Positions 31,911 through 41,002 of a stretch of DNA of 48,026 bases are shown in pieces (position 1 is the first letter of the stretch; every line of letters starts with the position of its first letter). The position numbers were made by a program, and so were the translations under genes. Source of the stretch: Candidatus Ruminococcus intestinipullorum (GTDB taxonomy: Bacteria > Bacillota > Clostridia > Lachnospirales > Lachnospiraceae); assembly GCA_018883985.1 (NCBI GenBank), contig JAHLFA010000022.1, positions 1 to 48,026 of the forward strand. The letters are read 5' to 3'. The notes under the pieces were generated by a model. That model was given only the letters and a program-made list of their open reading frames with translations, made no database searches and was not told the DNA's origin.

Positions 31911-33041
31911 TAACATCTTCTTATACATCACGAACATCAATATCAATAACGCCAGCAAATACACTGGTAACAATGCAATACTTACATGATTTGCCAAGAC
32001 GCCAAATATAGGCGGCATAATGCAAATACCTATATATGCTGCTGCCATCTGCACTCCTATCATCGCCTGTGACTTATCGCTTCCGAACTGGTAAGGTGTG
32101 GAGTGGATTATGCATGGATATATGGGTGCGCATCCTAAACCTACTAATATCAACCCTATTAATGTAACGATTTCTCCTGCTGGCAATAACATGAATAGAA
32201 CACCTACAAATAGAATTGCCTGCCCTAAATATATCATCTTTGTATCGTTTAATTTTAGTGTCAAAAATCCGCTTAAAAATCTTCCTATTGATATTCCTAT
32301 ATAGAATAGTGCAGCAAAGCTTGCCGCCGTTTCTGCCGATACGCCTTTATAGAATACCAAATAACTGCTTGCCCATAGTCCTGCTGTTTGTTCTATTGCA
32401 CAGTAGCAAAAGAATGTAAGCATGATTTCCTTTGCACCTGGAATTTTTAGAACTTCTTTCAGTATGAGCGATTGACTGTTCTGTTCTTCGGATGTCTTTT
32501 TATCCCATAATGGTAAACTCAAAAGTAAAACAACAGTAAGGACTATTTGTAAAATTCCTATATAACGATATCCGCTACTCCAGTTTCCTCCATTGGTTAA
32601 TGCATATCCCATAATGTATGGACCAACTGAAGCCCCAACTCCCCACATACAATGCAGCCAACTCATATGACGGCTGGCGTAATGAATTGCCACATAGTTA
32701 TTTAATGATGCATCCACACTTCCTGCCCCAAATCCATATGGAATTGACCAAATGCATAAAAGCCAAAAGGAATCACTGAATGAAAATCCAACTAATGCAA
32801 TTGCTGTCATACAAACGCTTAGTGCCGTAACTCTGCCTGTTCCAAAACGCTTTGTCAGCTTATCACTAAATAAGCTAGATACAACAGTTCCAGCAGCAAT
32901 TATTACAAAAATAATCCCTGAATATGATACAGGAACTGAAAATTCCTGATACATAGTCGGCCATGCCGCTCCCAAAAGTGCATCTGGAAGCCCCAAACTG
33001 ATAAATGCTAAATATATAATCGCTAATAATAGATGAAACAT
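31893..33041 (-). CDS. MFS transporter
   Basis: 382 residues, 12 predicted membrane helices. The frame could reach a TTG at 33104, but ATG 33041 has AAGGTGG 9 nt upstream and starts directly in helix 1 (MFHLLLAIIYLAFISLGLPDALLGAAWP). The loop SDKLTKRFGTGRVTALSVCM is the MFS motif A region. Similar clostridial proteins are annotated as sugar or fucose-type permeases, but the substrate is not evident. Its C-terminal KSGT and stop lie in the palindromic element and mirror the yaaA terminus. Confidence 0.88.
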   Translation of the reverse strand: MFHLLLAIIYLAFISLGLPDALLGAAWPTMYQEFSVPVSYSGIIFVIIAAGTVVSSLFSDKLTKRFGTGRVTALSVCMTAIALVGFSFSDSFWLLCIWSIPYGFGAGSVDASLNNYVAIHYASRHMSWLHCMWGVGASVGPYIMGYALTNGGNWSSGYRYIGILQIVLTVVLLLSLPLWDKKTSEEQNSQSLILKEVLKIPGAKEIMLTFFCYCAIEQTAGLWASSYLVFYKGVSAETAASFAALFYIGISIGRFLSGFLTLKLNDTKMIYLGQAILFVGVLFMLLPAGEIVTLIGLILVGLGCAPIYPCIIHSTPYQFGSDKSQAMIGVQMAAAYIGICIMPPIFGVLANHVSIALLPVYLLALLILMFVMYKKMLLKSGT

Positions 33042-33191
33042 CCATCTCCCCCACCTTTCTGTATTTTTCCATTGTATTTTAAAAGCATTCTTTTTTGATG
33101 TCAATATTTTTTCAATATAGAATTTTTGTGGTTTTATGTTGTATTTTCTTTATATAAATGTGGTTTTTTGCTTAATTTTATCAATATTTCA

Positions 33192-33220
33192 TTGCTATTC
33201 TCCTGTGTTTAGAGTATAAT
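33192..33220 (+). promoter_or_regulatory. Predicted promoter of the dehydratase operon
   Basis: TTGCTA (33192-33197), 17 nt, then a perfect TATAAT (33215-33220), 47 nt before the pduC ATG. A small inverted repeat CTATT-GTT-AATAG follows at 33225-33237, and two TGTGGTTTT words lie upstream (near 33128 and 33160). I see no cobalamin riboswitch. Confidence 0.6.
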
Positions 33221-33266
33221 AACTCTATTGTTAATAGTGAATAAGTGTCCGTAAGGGGAATGAAAA

Positions 33267-34931
33267 ATGAAAAGATCAAAACGTATTGAAACACTGGATA
33301 AGCGTCCAGTAAACCTAGACGGCTATATAAACGAATGGCCTGAAATGGGATTTACTGCTATGAGTAGCCCATATGATCCAAAACCTTCTATTAAAGTGGA
33401 GGATGGAAAGATTGTAGAACTTGATGGAAAGCAACGTAAAGATTTTGATTTCATTGATCAATTTATCGCTGACTATGCTATCAATATTGAACAAACCCAG
33501 CATTCTATGTCCATTTCTTCATTGGAAATTGCTAGAATGATTGTCGATATTCATGTTTCTCGACAAGAAATTTTAAAGCTTATAACAGGAATTACACCTG
33601 CCAAAATGACAGAGGTCATGAATCATCTTAATGTTGTAGAACTTATGATGGGTATGCAAAAAATGCGTGCAAGAAAAACACCAGGAAATCAAGCACATAT
33701 TACAAACTTAAAAGATGACCCTGTTCAGATTGCTGCCGATGCTGCTGAAGGAGCCCTTCGTGGATTTGCAGAAGAAGAAACAACTATGGGTGTTGCAAGA
33801 TATGCACCTCTTAGTGCAATTGCCCTATTGATTGGCTCACAAGTAGGTCGACCTGGTGTCCTAACTCAGTGTTCTGCTGAGGAGGCTACTGAGTTGGAAC
33901 TCGGAATCCGTGGACTTACAACCTATGCAGAAACATTATCTGTATATGGTACTGAAAAGGTATTTATTGATGGAGATGATACACCATATTCTAAGGCATT
34001 CCTAAATTCAGCTTATGCCTCACGAGGATTAAAGGTTCGTTTTACTTCTGGTTCTGGTTCAGAGGTTCTTATGGGAAGCAGCGAGAAAAAATCTATGCTA
34101 TACCTAGAGTGTCGTTGCCTCTATGCTACAAAAGGGGCAGGAAGTCAAGGCATTCAAAATGGTTCTGTTAGCTGCATTGGTATTACAGGTTCTGTTCCTT
34201 CTGGTATTAGAGAGGTACTAGCTGAAAATTTAGTGGCAGCTCTACTTGGTTTGGAATGTGCATCATCCAATGACCAAAGTTTCTCTAATTCAGATATGCG
34301 ACGTACTGCACGAACTATGTTACAGTTTCTCCCTGGAACTGATTTTATTTTCTCAGGGTACGCTGCAGAACCAAACTATGACAACATGTTTGCAGGTTCT
34401 AATTTTGATGCAGAGGATTTTGATGATTACAATGTCCTTCAAAGAGATATGCAGGTAGACGGAGGACTACGCCCTGTAACAGAAGAGGAAGTCATTCGAG
34501 TTAGAAACAAAGCTGCCAGAGCCGTTCAGGCAGTTTTTAAACATCTGCATCTATCTCCTGTTTCTGATGAACAGGTCGAAGCAGTTACTTATGCACATGG
34601 AAGTAAAGATACTCCAGATAGAGATGTTACGGCTGATTTGATGGCCGCTGAGGATGTTTTAAAGAGAGGTATCACTGGAATTGATATTGTAAAAGCTCTT
34701 GCCGAAACAGGATTTAAGGATGTAGCCAATAGCGTACTAAATATGCTCAAACAACGTGTTATTGGAGATTATATGCAAACTGCTGCAATACTTGACAAAG
34801 AGTTTCATGTATTATCTGGACTCAACACTGCAAACGATTATATGGGACCTGGAACTGGATACCGTGTAGAGGGTGAACGTTGGGAGGAAATCAAGAAAAT
34901 CCCACATATCATCAATCCACAAGATATATAG
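33267..34931 (+). CDS. pduC: Diol/glycerol dehydratase large subunit
   Basis: 554 residues. B12-dependent radical enzyme converting 1,2-propanediol to propanal or glycerol to 3-hydroxypropanal. All active-site residues known from Klebsiella oxytoca diol dehydratase are conserved at +1: Gln142, His144, Glu171, Glu222, Gln297, Asp336 and Ser363. Conserved blocks include PGNQAHITNLKDDPVQIAAD and FTSGSGSEVLMG. Diol and glycerol preference cannot be told apart here. ATG with AAGGGG 8 nt upstream. First gene of a tight six-gene operon. Confidence 0.97.
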   Translation: MKRSKRIETLDKRPVNLDGYINEWPEMGFTAMSSPYDPKPSIKVEDGKIVELDGKQRKDFDFIDQFIADYAINIEQTQHSMSISSLEIARMIVDIHVSRQEILKLITGITPAKMTEVMNHLNVVELMMGMQKMRARKTPGNQAHITNLKDDPVQIAADAAEGALRGFAEEETTMGVARYAPLSAIALLIGSQVGRPGVLTQCSAEEATELELGIRGLTTYAETLSVYGTEKVFIDGDDTPYSKAFLNSAYASRGLKVRFTSGSGSEVLMGSSEKKSMLYLECRCLYATKGAGSQGIQNGSVSCIGITGSVPSGIREVLAENLVAALLGLECASSNDQSFSNSDMRRTARTMLQFLPGTDFIFSGYAAEPNYDNMFAGSNFDAEDFDDYNVLQRDMQVDGGLRPVTEEEVIRVRNKAARAVQAVFKHLHLSPVSDEQVEAVTYAHGSKDTPDRDVTADLMAAEDVLKRGITGIDIVKALAETGFKDVANSVLNMLKQRVIGDYMQTAAILDKEFHVLSGLNTANDYMGPGTGYRVEGERWEEIKKIPHIINPQDI

Positions 34932-34943
34932 GAGGCACAATTT

Positions 34944-35594
34944 ATGCAGATTAGTGAAGATTTAATCAAACAAATTACAAATGCTGTCCTTCAAGAAATG
35001 GGACAGTCTGCAAATTCCACTTCTTTGGTTGGAAAAGATAGGATTAATCCTAAGAGAACCTCCTATGCAAATTATAAAAAAGCGGCAAAGGGAACTAATC
35101 CAAAAGAAGTTGTAATTGGAGTTGGTGCTGCTTTCCAAAGAGAAATCAAACGAACTATCTGTAATATTCCTTTGGATGAGGTACTAGAGAACCTAAAAGC
35201 TGGAATCGAAGAAGAAGGTATGGTTCCTCGAGTAGTAAAAATTTTAGATACTTCTGATGTATGTTTTATGGCATTAGAAGCAGCAAAACTTTCAGGTTCT
35301 GGAATTGGAATTGGAATCCAATCAAAGGGGACTACTGTCATTCATCAGAAAGACCTATATCCTCTCTCCAATTTAGAATTATTCCCACAAGCCCCTTTAA
35401 TGACATTAGATACCTATCGTAAAATTGGACAAAATGCAGCCAAGTATGTCAAAGGTGAACAAGTCATTCCAATTCCTTGTACAAATGACCCTATGTCCAG
35501 ACCAAAATATCAAGTAAAAGCTGCATTGATGCACATTGCAGAAACAGAACAGCTTGATCCTGAAATTGGAATTATTGAATGGGAGGAAAAATAA
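34944..35594 (+). CDS. pduD: Diol/glycerol dehydratase medium subunit with targeting-like N-terminus
   Basis: 216 residues. The core (EVVIGVGAAFQREI onward, with SGSGIGIGIQSKGTTVIHQKDL and LELFPQAPLMTLDTYRKIG) matches PduD and helps bind adenosylcobalamin. The first 20 residues (MQISEDLIKQITNAVLQEMG) form an amphipathic helix much like the Salmonella PduD N-terminus that directs the enzyme into microcompartments. The linker to the core is short. GGAGG lies 8 nt before the ATG; 12 nt after pduC. Confidence 0.96.
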   Translation: MQISEDLIKQITNAVLQEMGQSANSTSLVGKDRINPKRTSYANYKKAAKGTNPKEVVIGVGAAFQREIKRTICNIPLDEVLENLKAGIEEEGMVPRVVKILDTSDVCFMALEAAKLSGSGIGIGIQSKGTTVIHQKDLYPLSNLELFPQAPLMTLDTYRKIGQNAAKYVKGEQVIPIPCTNDPMSRPKYQVKAALMHIAETEQLDPEIGIIEWEEK

Positions 35595-35987
35595 ATGCAG
35601 TATCCATTAGGTGAACATGAAAAGGAACATATTACATCAAAAACAGGAAAAGCATTAGATGATATCACATTGGATGCAGTCATTACGAATCAAATTGCAC
35701 CTGATGATATCAAAATTTCTAAAGATATGTTACTGGCACAAGGACAAATTGCCAAACAAGCTGGTAATGACCCAATGAAGAAAAACTTTGAACGTGCTGC
35801 TGAGCTGGTGGATGTTCCTGATGAAATTATTTTAAAAATGTATGACAAACTTAGGCCTAATCGCTCTACAAAATTAGAACTGGTGATGATGGCACAAGAA
35901 TTATTAGAGAAATACCATGCAACAAATTGTGCACGCCTTGTAATGGAGGCCGTTGAGATTTACGAGAAAAGAGGGATTCTACTTTGA
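35595..35987 (+). CDS. pduE: Diol/glycerol dehydratase small subunit
   Basis: 130 residues, shorter than microcompartment-associated PduE (about 170) because it lacks the N-terminal targeting extension: the core YPLGEHEKEHITSKTGKALDDITLDAV begins at once. LRPNRSTKLELVMMAQELLEKYHA is the conserved C-terminal segment. The ATG directly follows the pduD stop. Confidence 0.96.
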   Translation: MQYPLGEHEKEHITSKTGKALDDITLDAVITNQIAPDDIKISKDMLLAQGQIAKQAGNDPMKKNFERAAELVDVPDEIILKMYDKLRPNRSTKLELVMMAQELLEKYHATNCARLVMEAVEIYEKRGILL

Positions 35988-37807
35988 CATATATTGCTGG
36001 TGTAGATATTGGAAATTCCACAACTGAAGTTTGTATAGGGGAAGCTACTTTAGATAAGAATATCCATTTTTTAAGCAGTGCCTCCTGTCCTACTACTGGG
36101 ACAAAAGGAACACTTGAAAATACCCATGGAATTCAAACTGCCCTCAAACTTGCTCTGAATAAAATTGGTCTTGATACACAAAGCTTATCTCTCATTCGTT
36201 TGAATGAGGCCGCACCAGTTATTGGTGATACGGCAATGGAAACACTTACAGAAACAATCATTACCGACTCCTCTATGATTGGACATAACCCCTCTACCCC
36301 TGCTGGAGTTGGTCAAGCAACAGGATATATCATTTCTATTGATAATCTTTCCTCCATAGAGAAAGGAAAAGACTATATTGTTTCTGCAAGTAACCTGCAT
36401 TCCTATGATGAAATTGCCCAAAAGATAAATATAGCTTCAAAAGCCTTTCACATTGTAGGTGCAATTCTTCAGGCAGATGAAGCTGTATTAGTAAAAAACC
36501 GACTAGAGCAAGAAATTCCTATCATAGATGAGGTTACTCATATTGAGAAACTGCCTGATGGTGTTTTAGCTGCAATTGAAGTTGCACTGCCTGGTCAATC
36601 CATCCGTATGCTCTCCAATCCATATGGAATTGCAACACTTTTAAAGCTAAGTGCGAAGCAAACACAATCAATTACCCCGATTGCCAAAAGCCTTATTGGA
36701 AAACGAAGTGCTGTTGTTTTAAAAACACCAAGTGGAAATATTAGAGAAAATATGCTTCCTGCAGGTGAAATTTATTTTGAAGCAGAAAATCCATCCTCCA
36801 TCCATCTTGACGAAGGTGCAGAAAAAATCATGGAAGCTGTTGCCAATGCTGGTAAGATACAAGATATTCATGGACAAAAGAATACCAATGTTGGAAATAT
36901 GTTCTCTAGAATCAAACACGGTATGGGAGAGCTTGACGATATCTCAAAAACAGATATTCACATTACCGATATTCTCGCAGTAGATACCATGGCTCCTGTT
37001 CTGATTTCGGGTGCCTTAGCTGGTGAAACATGCTTAGAGAAAGCCATCGGAATTGCCGCAATGGTAAAAACTCAACAACTCCCCATGCAAAAAATAGCAC
37101 AACAATTGCATAGAGAACTTAATGTACCTGTTATTGTCGCTGGTGTAGAAGCTGTTATGGCAAGTTTAGGAGCCATTACTACCCCTGGAACTACTCTTCC
37201 ATTAGCAATTTTGGATATGGGAGGTGGCTCTACTGATGCAGCTGTAATTACAGAAGAAGGTCATGTTACACTTACTCACCAAGCAGGTGCTGGAGAACTT
37301 GTATCTATGCTCATTCAAACAGAGCTAGGTCTTAAAGACCGACATATTGCAGAACAAATTAAAAAATATCCTTTAGCAAAAGTAGAAAGCCTATTCCATA
37401 TGAGAATGGAAAGTGGAGAAATGCACTTTGTAGAAAATTCTATCGACCCTCGTTTTTATGGCAGAGTTATATTAATAACCGAAAATGGATTCATTAGAAT
37501 TGAAGAAGATATTCCTATGGAAAAAATTGTACAAGTTCGCAGAGATGCAAAACAAAAAGTATTTATTACAAATGCTCTGCGTGCTTTAAAGAAAGTTGCA
37601 CCAATGGAAAACTTAAAAAAGATTACCAATGTTGTACTTGTAGGTGGCTCTGCCGAAGATTTTGAGATTCCAGAAATGCTCATGCAAGAACTTGCCCAGT
37701 ATCGTATTGTCTGTGGGCGAGGTAATATTCGTGGTACCCAAGGGCCTAGAAACGCTGTTGCTACTGGATTAGTTCTTTCTTATTTAGGAGGGCAACATGA
37801 TAGTTAA
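35984..37807 (+). CDS. ddrA: Diol dehydratase reactivase large subunit
   Basis: 607 residues. ATP-dependent chaperone-like factor that releases damaged cobalamin from the dehydratase. Actin/Hsp70-type ATPase signatures are GVDIGNSTTEVCIG at the N-terminus and LAILDMGGGSTDAAVI near residue 410. Starts at a TTG (35984) overlapping the pduE stop as TTGA, with GAGGG upstream. Equivalent to PduG. Confidence 0.96.
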   Translation: MTYIAGVDIGNSTTEVCIGEATLDKNIHFLSSASCPTTGTKGTLENTHGIQTALKLALNKIGLDTQSLSLIRLNEAAPVIGDTAMETLTETIITDSSMIGHNPSTPAGVGQATGYIISIDNLSSIEKGKDYIVSASNLHSYDEIAQKINIASKAFHIVGAILQADEAVLVKNRLEQEIPIIDEVTHIEKLPDGVLAAIEVALPGQSIRMLSNPYGIATLLKLSAKQTQSITPIAKSLIGKRSAVVLKTPSGNIRENMLPAGEIYFEAENPSSIHLDEGAEKIMEAVANAGKIQDIHGQKNTNVGNMFSRIKHGMGELDDISKTDIHITDILAVDTMAPVLISGALAGETCLEKAIGIAAMVKTQQLPMQKIAQQLHRELNVPVIVAGVEAVMASLGAITTPGTTLPLAILDMGGGSTDAAVITEEGHVTLTHQAGAGELVSMLIQTELGLKDRHIAEQIKKYPLAKVESLFHMRMESGEMHFVENSIDPRFYGRVILITENGFIRIEEDIPMEKIVQVRRDAKQKVFITNALRALKKVAPMENLKKITNVVLVGGSAEDFEIPEMLMQELAQYRIVCGRGNIRGTQGPRNAVATGLVLSYLGGQHDS

Positions 37808-38138
37808 GAAACCCTCTATATTAATCTATACACAGAAAGCTGCTCCTGAAGTATTAAAGGAAATTTGTGCTGGCATAGAAGAAGAAGGTATTTTTTATGA
37901 AATTCTAGAGCTGCCCGACCAATGCATGGAAAAATTAGCCTATAAAGCCGCACGTGACTCTATGCTTGGCTCTGGAATTGGCATCTTTCAAACAGCTATT
38001 TGTTTAAAAATGATAGGATTAGAAAAAGGCAAAAATATTGAAGCCTACAAAACTCCAAGCAAACAACAAGCTCGTAATTTAGGTTGTAACAGTGCTCGTG
38101 CAGTAAAAAAACAAGCTTTTAAACTAACCAATTTCTAA
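37797..38138 (+). CDS. ddrB: Diol dehydratase reactivase small subunit
   Basis: 113 residues, PduH-like. IEEEGIFYEILELP and GSGIGIFQTAICLK resemble the fold of the dehydratase medium subunit, consistent with its swapping role during reactivation. AGGAGGG precedes the ATG, which overlaps the end of ddrA by 11 nt. Confidence 0.93.
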   Translation: MIVKKPSILIYTQKAAPEVLKEICAGIEEEGIFYEILELPDQCMEKLAYKAARDSMLGSGIGIFQTAICLKMIGLEKGKNIEAYKTPSKQQARNLGCNSARAVKKQAFKLTNF

Positions 38139-38152
38139 AAGGAGGGCAAAAT

Positions 38153-38716
38153 ATGATGAAACTATACACCAAACACGGAGATCGTGGAACTACTTCTCTC
38201 CTAAATGGAATTCGTGTTTCCAAATTTGATGATCGAATTGAATGTATTGGAACAATTGATGAAGCAAATAGTTACATTGGACTAGCAAAAACCCTATCTG
38301 ATTTGAAATTAAAGGAAGAACTTTCACAAATTCAAAAAAACCTTATGGTTATTATGTCTGGAATTGCAGATACAAGAAATCCAGATTATCGTTTTGATTC
38401 TCAATATACAAAAGACCTAGAAAGAGCAATTGATGAGATAGAATCCTCCTTTCCTAGAACAAAGGATTTTGTCCTGTATGGTGGATGCGAGCTTTCTGCT
38501 CGACTCGATGTTGCTCGTTCCATTATTAGACGAGCAGAACGTCGTTTTCATAAGGTAGAACGATATTATGGAGCAGATGCAAACGCTGTGCAATACCTAA
38601 ATCGCTTATCTGATTACTTGTACATTCTTGCTCGCTATGAAGATTTTAAAGCCGAACACAAAAAAGAAACCAAAATACAAGATGCTGTTGTAAAAAATAT
38701 ATTGAATCAACTATAG
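38153..38716 (+). CDS. pduO: PduO-type corrinoid adenosyltransferase
   Basis: 187 residues. Adds the adenosyl group to cob(I)alamin, making the coenzyme used by PduCDE. The ATP-binding N-terminus reads YTKHGDRGTTSLLNGIRVSK, where the usual TKTGD has His in place of Thr. The conserved RAERRFHKVE and NRLSDYLYILAR segments are present near the end. It contains only the PduO N-domain. AGGAGG lies 7 nt before the ATG. Last gene of the operon. Confidence 0.95.
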   Translation: MMKLYTKHGDRGTTSLLNGIRVSKFDDRIECIGTIDEANSYIGLAKTLSDLKLKEELSQIQKNLMVIMSGIADTRNPDYRFDSQYTKDLERAIDEIESSFPRTKDFVLYGGCELSARLDVARSIIRRAERRFHKVERYYGADANAVQYLNRLSDYLYILARYEDFKAEHKKETKIQDAVVKNILNQL

Positions 38717-38914
38717 AAAAAGGGGTTGTCGGCTAATACCGATTTTTAGGACGCAAAAACTCATAAACTGCATTTTTGAAAGTGTACTATTTCTAAGCAG
38801 CCCTTCTTTCTGCAGGCGGTGGAGGAACTGATAGTTCAGTTCCTCCAACACTTCCTCGTCGTCAGGTAAACAACTTTGTATATTCCGTCTGTGTGTCTGC
38901 AATATGATACACAT
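38711..38914 (-). pseudogene. Open frame with helical, charged product; probable mobile-element scar
   Basis: A 67-residue frame that overlaps the end of the toxin gene in another frame and contains a 12-bp hairpin (38820-38847). The middle (EEVLEELNYQFLHRLQKEGLL) looks like a real helical protein segment, while the start inside the toxin gene lacks a clear ribosome binding site. I do not recognise it. It may be the remnant of a gene once encoded upstream, or a chance frame. Confidence 0.25.
38728..38747 (+). terminator. Weak terminator after pduO
   Basis: Short stem GTCGG/CCGAT around CTAATA, followed by five T, 12 nt past the pduO stop. The stem is only 4-5 bp, so termination may be partial. 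Confidence 0.35.
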
Positions 38915-39173
38915 AAACTATTTTTTCTATCAGTCGATAGATAGAAACATACCTTTCCGATATGACCATACGATACCCCTTTCGGTTCAGCCATTTATCA
39001 GGTGTGAGTGAACCAGAATCCGGGTGTAATTCCAAACGTTCAATACTATTTAATATCTGATCGGTTACTTTCATAGCAGATTCCACACCGAATTGAAGTA
39101 AATAAAAGTCCTCAATACTTTTCAAATCTTCCCACGCAGTAGGAAGAATCTCTACTTTATATTGTTTCTGCAC
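38862..39173 (-). CDS. ParE/RelE-family toxin
   Basis: 103 residues. Type II toxin fold: YKVEILPTAWEDLKSIEDFY (two N-terminal helices), then a beta sheet ending GYRMVISERYVSIYRLIEKIVYVYHI. The ParE (gyrase) and RelE (mRNA) branches cannot be separated by eye; the proline-tryptophan pattern and SIEDFY favour ParE. GTG start inside the end of the antitoxin gene, overlapping by 17 nt, so the two are translationally coupled. Confidence 0.88.
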   Translation of the reverse strand: MQKQYKVEILPTAWEDLKSIEDFYLLQFGVESAMKVTDQILNSIERLELHPDSGSLTPDKWLNRKGYRMVISERYVSIYRLIEKIVYVYHIADTQTEYTKLFT

Positions 39174-39423
39174 GTTCTCTCAGTTCCTTTCTTGCTTCGG
39201 AGATACTTCTTGTCTTTTCTCCGTTTAACCGTTCTTCTTCTGCTTGCATGATTTTCGCACGAAGTTCCAATGCCTGTTCCCTTTTCTCAAAGGCATCAAT
39301 ATTCATAAATACTCCGTCACCCTCGCCATTTTTTGTTATATAAATCGGTTCACTTGTTGACCTTGCAAGATTGGAAATAGCAGAATAATCGTTTCGTAAT
39401 GTTGCTGAAGCCTTAATAATCAT
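39157..39423 (-). CDS. Phd/YefM-family antitoxin
   Basis: 88 residues from ATG 39423, which has AGGGTG 6 nt upstream; the longer frame to 39456 starts within the leader. The N-terminal MIIKASATLRNDYSAISNLA and PIYITKNGEGDGVFMNIDAFEKRE form the DNA-binding Phd domain. The C-terminal charged tail (RLNGEKTRSISEARKELRER) would wrap the toxin. Represses its own promoter in this family. Confidence 0.9.
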   Translation of the reverse strand: MIIKASATLRNDYSAISNLARSTSEPIYITKNGEGDGVFMNIDAFEKREQALELRAKIMQAEEERLNGEKTRSISEARKELRERAETI

Positions 39424-39467
39424 TTTCTTCACCCTTTCATGTTGCTTTATTTTCATATCGTTTTATT

Positions 39468-39481
39468 GATATAATTATATC
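39468..39481. promoter_or_regulatory. Palindrome over the -10 region of the toxin-antitoxin operon
   Basis: GATATAATTATATC is a perfect 14-bp palindrome containing TATAAT on the minus strand, about 45 nt before the antitoxin start. It fits an operator for autoregulation by the Phd-type protein. Confidence 0.45.
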
Positions 39482-39567
39482 TTTATTTTTATACAACATC
39501 AATGATTTTATGAAATTCTTTTTGCACTTCTACAAAATCACATTTATTATTAAGTGTGCGAAACTAC

Positions 39568-40890
39568 CTATTTCCCGATAGCCCCTTTTTGTTGATTATA
39601 AACTTCTAAATCCAATTCACCCTCTGTCTTTGCAACTAAAACAGCTGCCGTAGACGCTCCAATTACATTCGTAGATGTTCTCACCATATCTGCAATACTG
39701 GAAATTGGACTCAAAATTACCAAAGCCTCCACAGGCAGTCCAGCAGCTACAAATACAGCTGTTGCCGATATAGTTGCAGCACCTGGTACTCCTACAGTTC
39801 CAACTGCAACTACCAATGTCAGTACAATCAAGAAGATATATTGAGTAGGTGTGTACTTTAATCCTAACATATGAATCGTAAAAATAGCTGTAACAACTGG
39901 CCAAATTCCTGCACATCCTGGCATTCCTAGGTTGGCTCCTAACATAGCTACAAAGGAAGCAATATCTTCATGTACCCCAAGAACATCCTTTAACTGTTTT
40001 CTTGTAACGGGAATTGTTCCAATACTACTTTGAGAAGTAAACGCAACAATCCCTGCTGGAAAAATCCCTCTAAAAAATCGAATTGGATTCAATTTTCCAA
40101 TCAATAACAATAATAGACTTTCCACTCCAAATATCTGAATGATACATAGAATATATACAAGAAGAAGCACACTCAAAAGTGGAAGTAAATTTTGCAAAGA
40201 GCTTTGACTTACTGCCTTTGCGATTAGGGAAAGTACGGCATATGGTGTTAGTTCAATAATAAACTCTACCACATTTCCCATAACAAGATTCGCTCCGTCC
40301 ACGAATTTCTTAAAGCTTCCAATCCCTTTCACTTCACATGCAGACAATTGATTATAAGATATCCCCACAAGAAGAGAAAAAATTACAATTGGAACCACTT
40401 CTCCTTTTGACCAATGCACGATTAAATTCGTTGGAAAAAGACTTGTGATCGTATCTGTAAATGCAGGTACTTCCACTGCTTGATAGTCCGTTGAAAGATC
40501 ATAAACAAAACCATGTCCTATGGGAAAGACAATGGAAAAAATCAGTGCCAAAACACTCGCAATCAATGTATTTAGTAGTAAAAATAAAACAGACTTACCA
40601 CCTATCTTCTTTAAATTGCTAACAGCTCCCATGTTTGTAATACTAGATATAATGCTAAATAATAAGAGTGGCACAACTACTGCTCCTATTAAGTTCGTAT
40701 AAATCGTCCCAAAAATGGAATAATACCCATGAGAATTCTGAAATACAAGTCCTACTATAACACCAAAAACTACCGAAAGAAGTGTCAATACACTAAAATC
40801 TATATGCTTTTTCTTTTTTAACAAATAAATTACACTATAAAAAATAAGCACAAATACAAATGCACCTATCTCTTTTAAATTAAGGCTCAT
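39568..40890 (-). CDS. Dicarboxylate/amino acid:cation symporter (DAACS family)
   Basis: 440 residues with the elevator-type transporter layout. The hairpin and substrate segments are visible: GAVVVPLLLFSIISSI, SQSSIGTIPVTRKQL (serine-rich HP1), and a late GVPGAATISATAVFVAAGLP (HP2). SIADMVRTSTNVIGASTAA is the conserved cation/substrate helix. Could carry glutamate, C4-dicarboxylate or cystine (TcyP-like); the substrate is not decided. Lies alone between the antitoxin and galM. Confidence 0.9.
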   Translation of the reverse strand: MSLNLKEIGAFVFVLIFYSVIYLLKKKKHIDFSVLTLLSVVFGVIVGLVFQNSHGYYSIFGTIYTNLIGAVVVPLLLFSIISSITNMGAVSNLKKIGGKSVLFLLLNTLIASVLALIFSIVFPIGHGFVYDLSTDYQAVEVPAFTDTITSLFPTNLIVHWSKGEVVPIVIFSLLVGISYNQLSACEVKGIGSFKKFVDGANLVMGNVVEFIIELTPYAVLSLIAKAVSQSSLQNLLPLLSVLLLVYILCIIQIFGVESLLLLLIGKLNPIRFFRGIFPAGIVAFTSQSSIGTIPVTRKQLKDVLGVHEDIASFVAMLGANLGMPGCAGIWPVVTAIFTIHMLGLKYTPTQYIFLIVLTLVVAVGTVGVPGAATISATAVFVAAGLPVEALVILSPISSIADMVRTSTNVIGASTAAVLVAKTEGELDLEVYNQQKGAIGK

Positions 40891-41002
40891 TCTCTTGCTC
40901 CTCCATTTTTATTCCTACTAATTCTATATATTTTATATGTTATAAGAAAGCTGCGATGATGTCAATATAGAATTGCAGTATAAAAATGGAATCTGCTTCG
41001 AT

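Noticed and set aside
33105-33266. Possible cobalamin riboswitch before pduC
   Set aside because: The leader after the predicted start is only about 40 nt and I see no B12-box-like sequence upstream.
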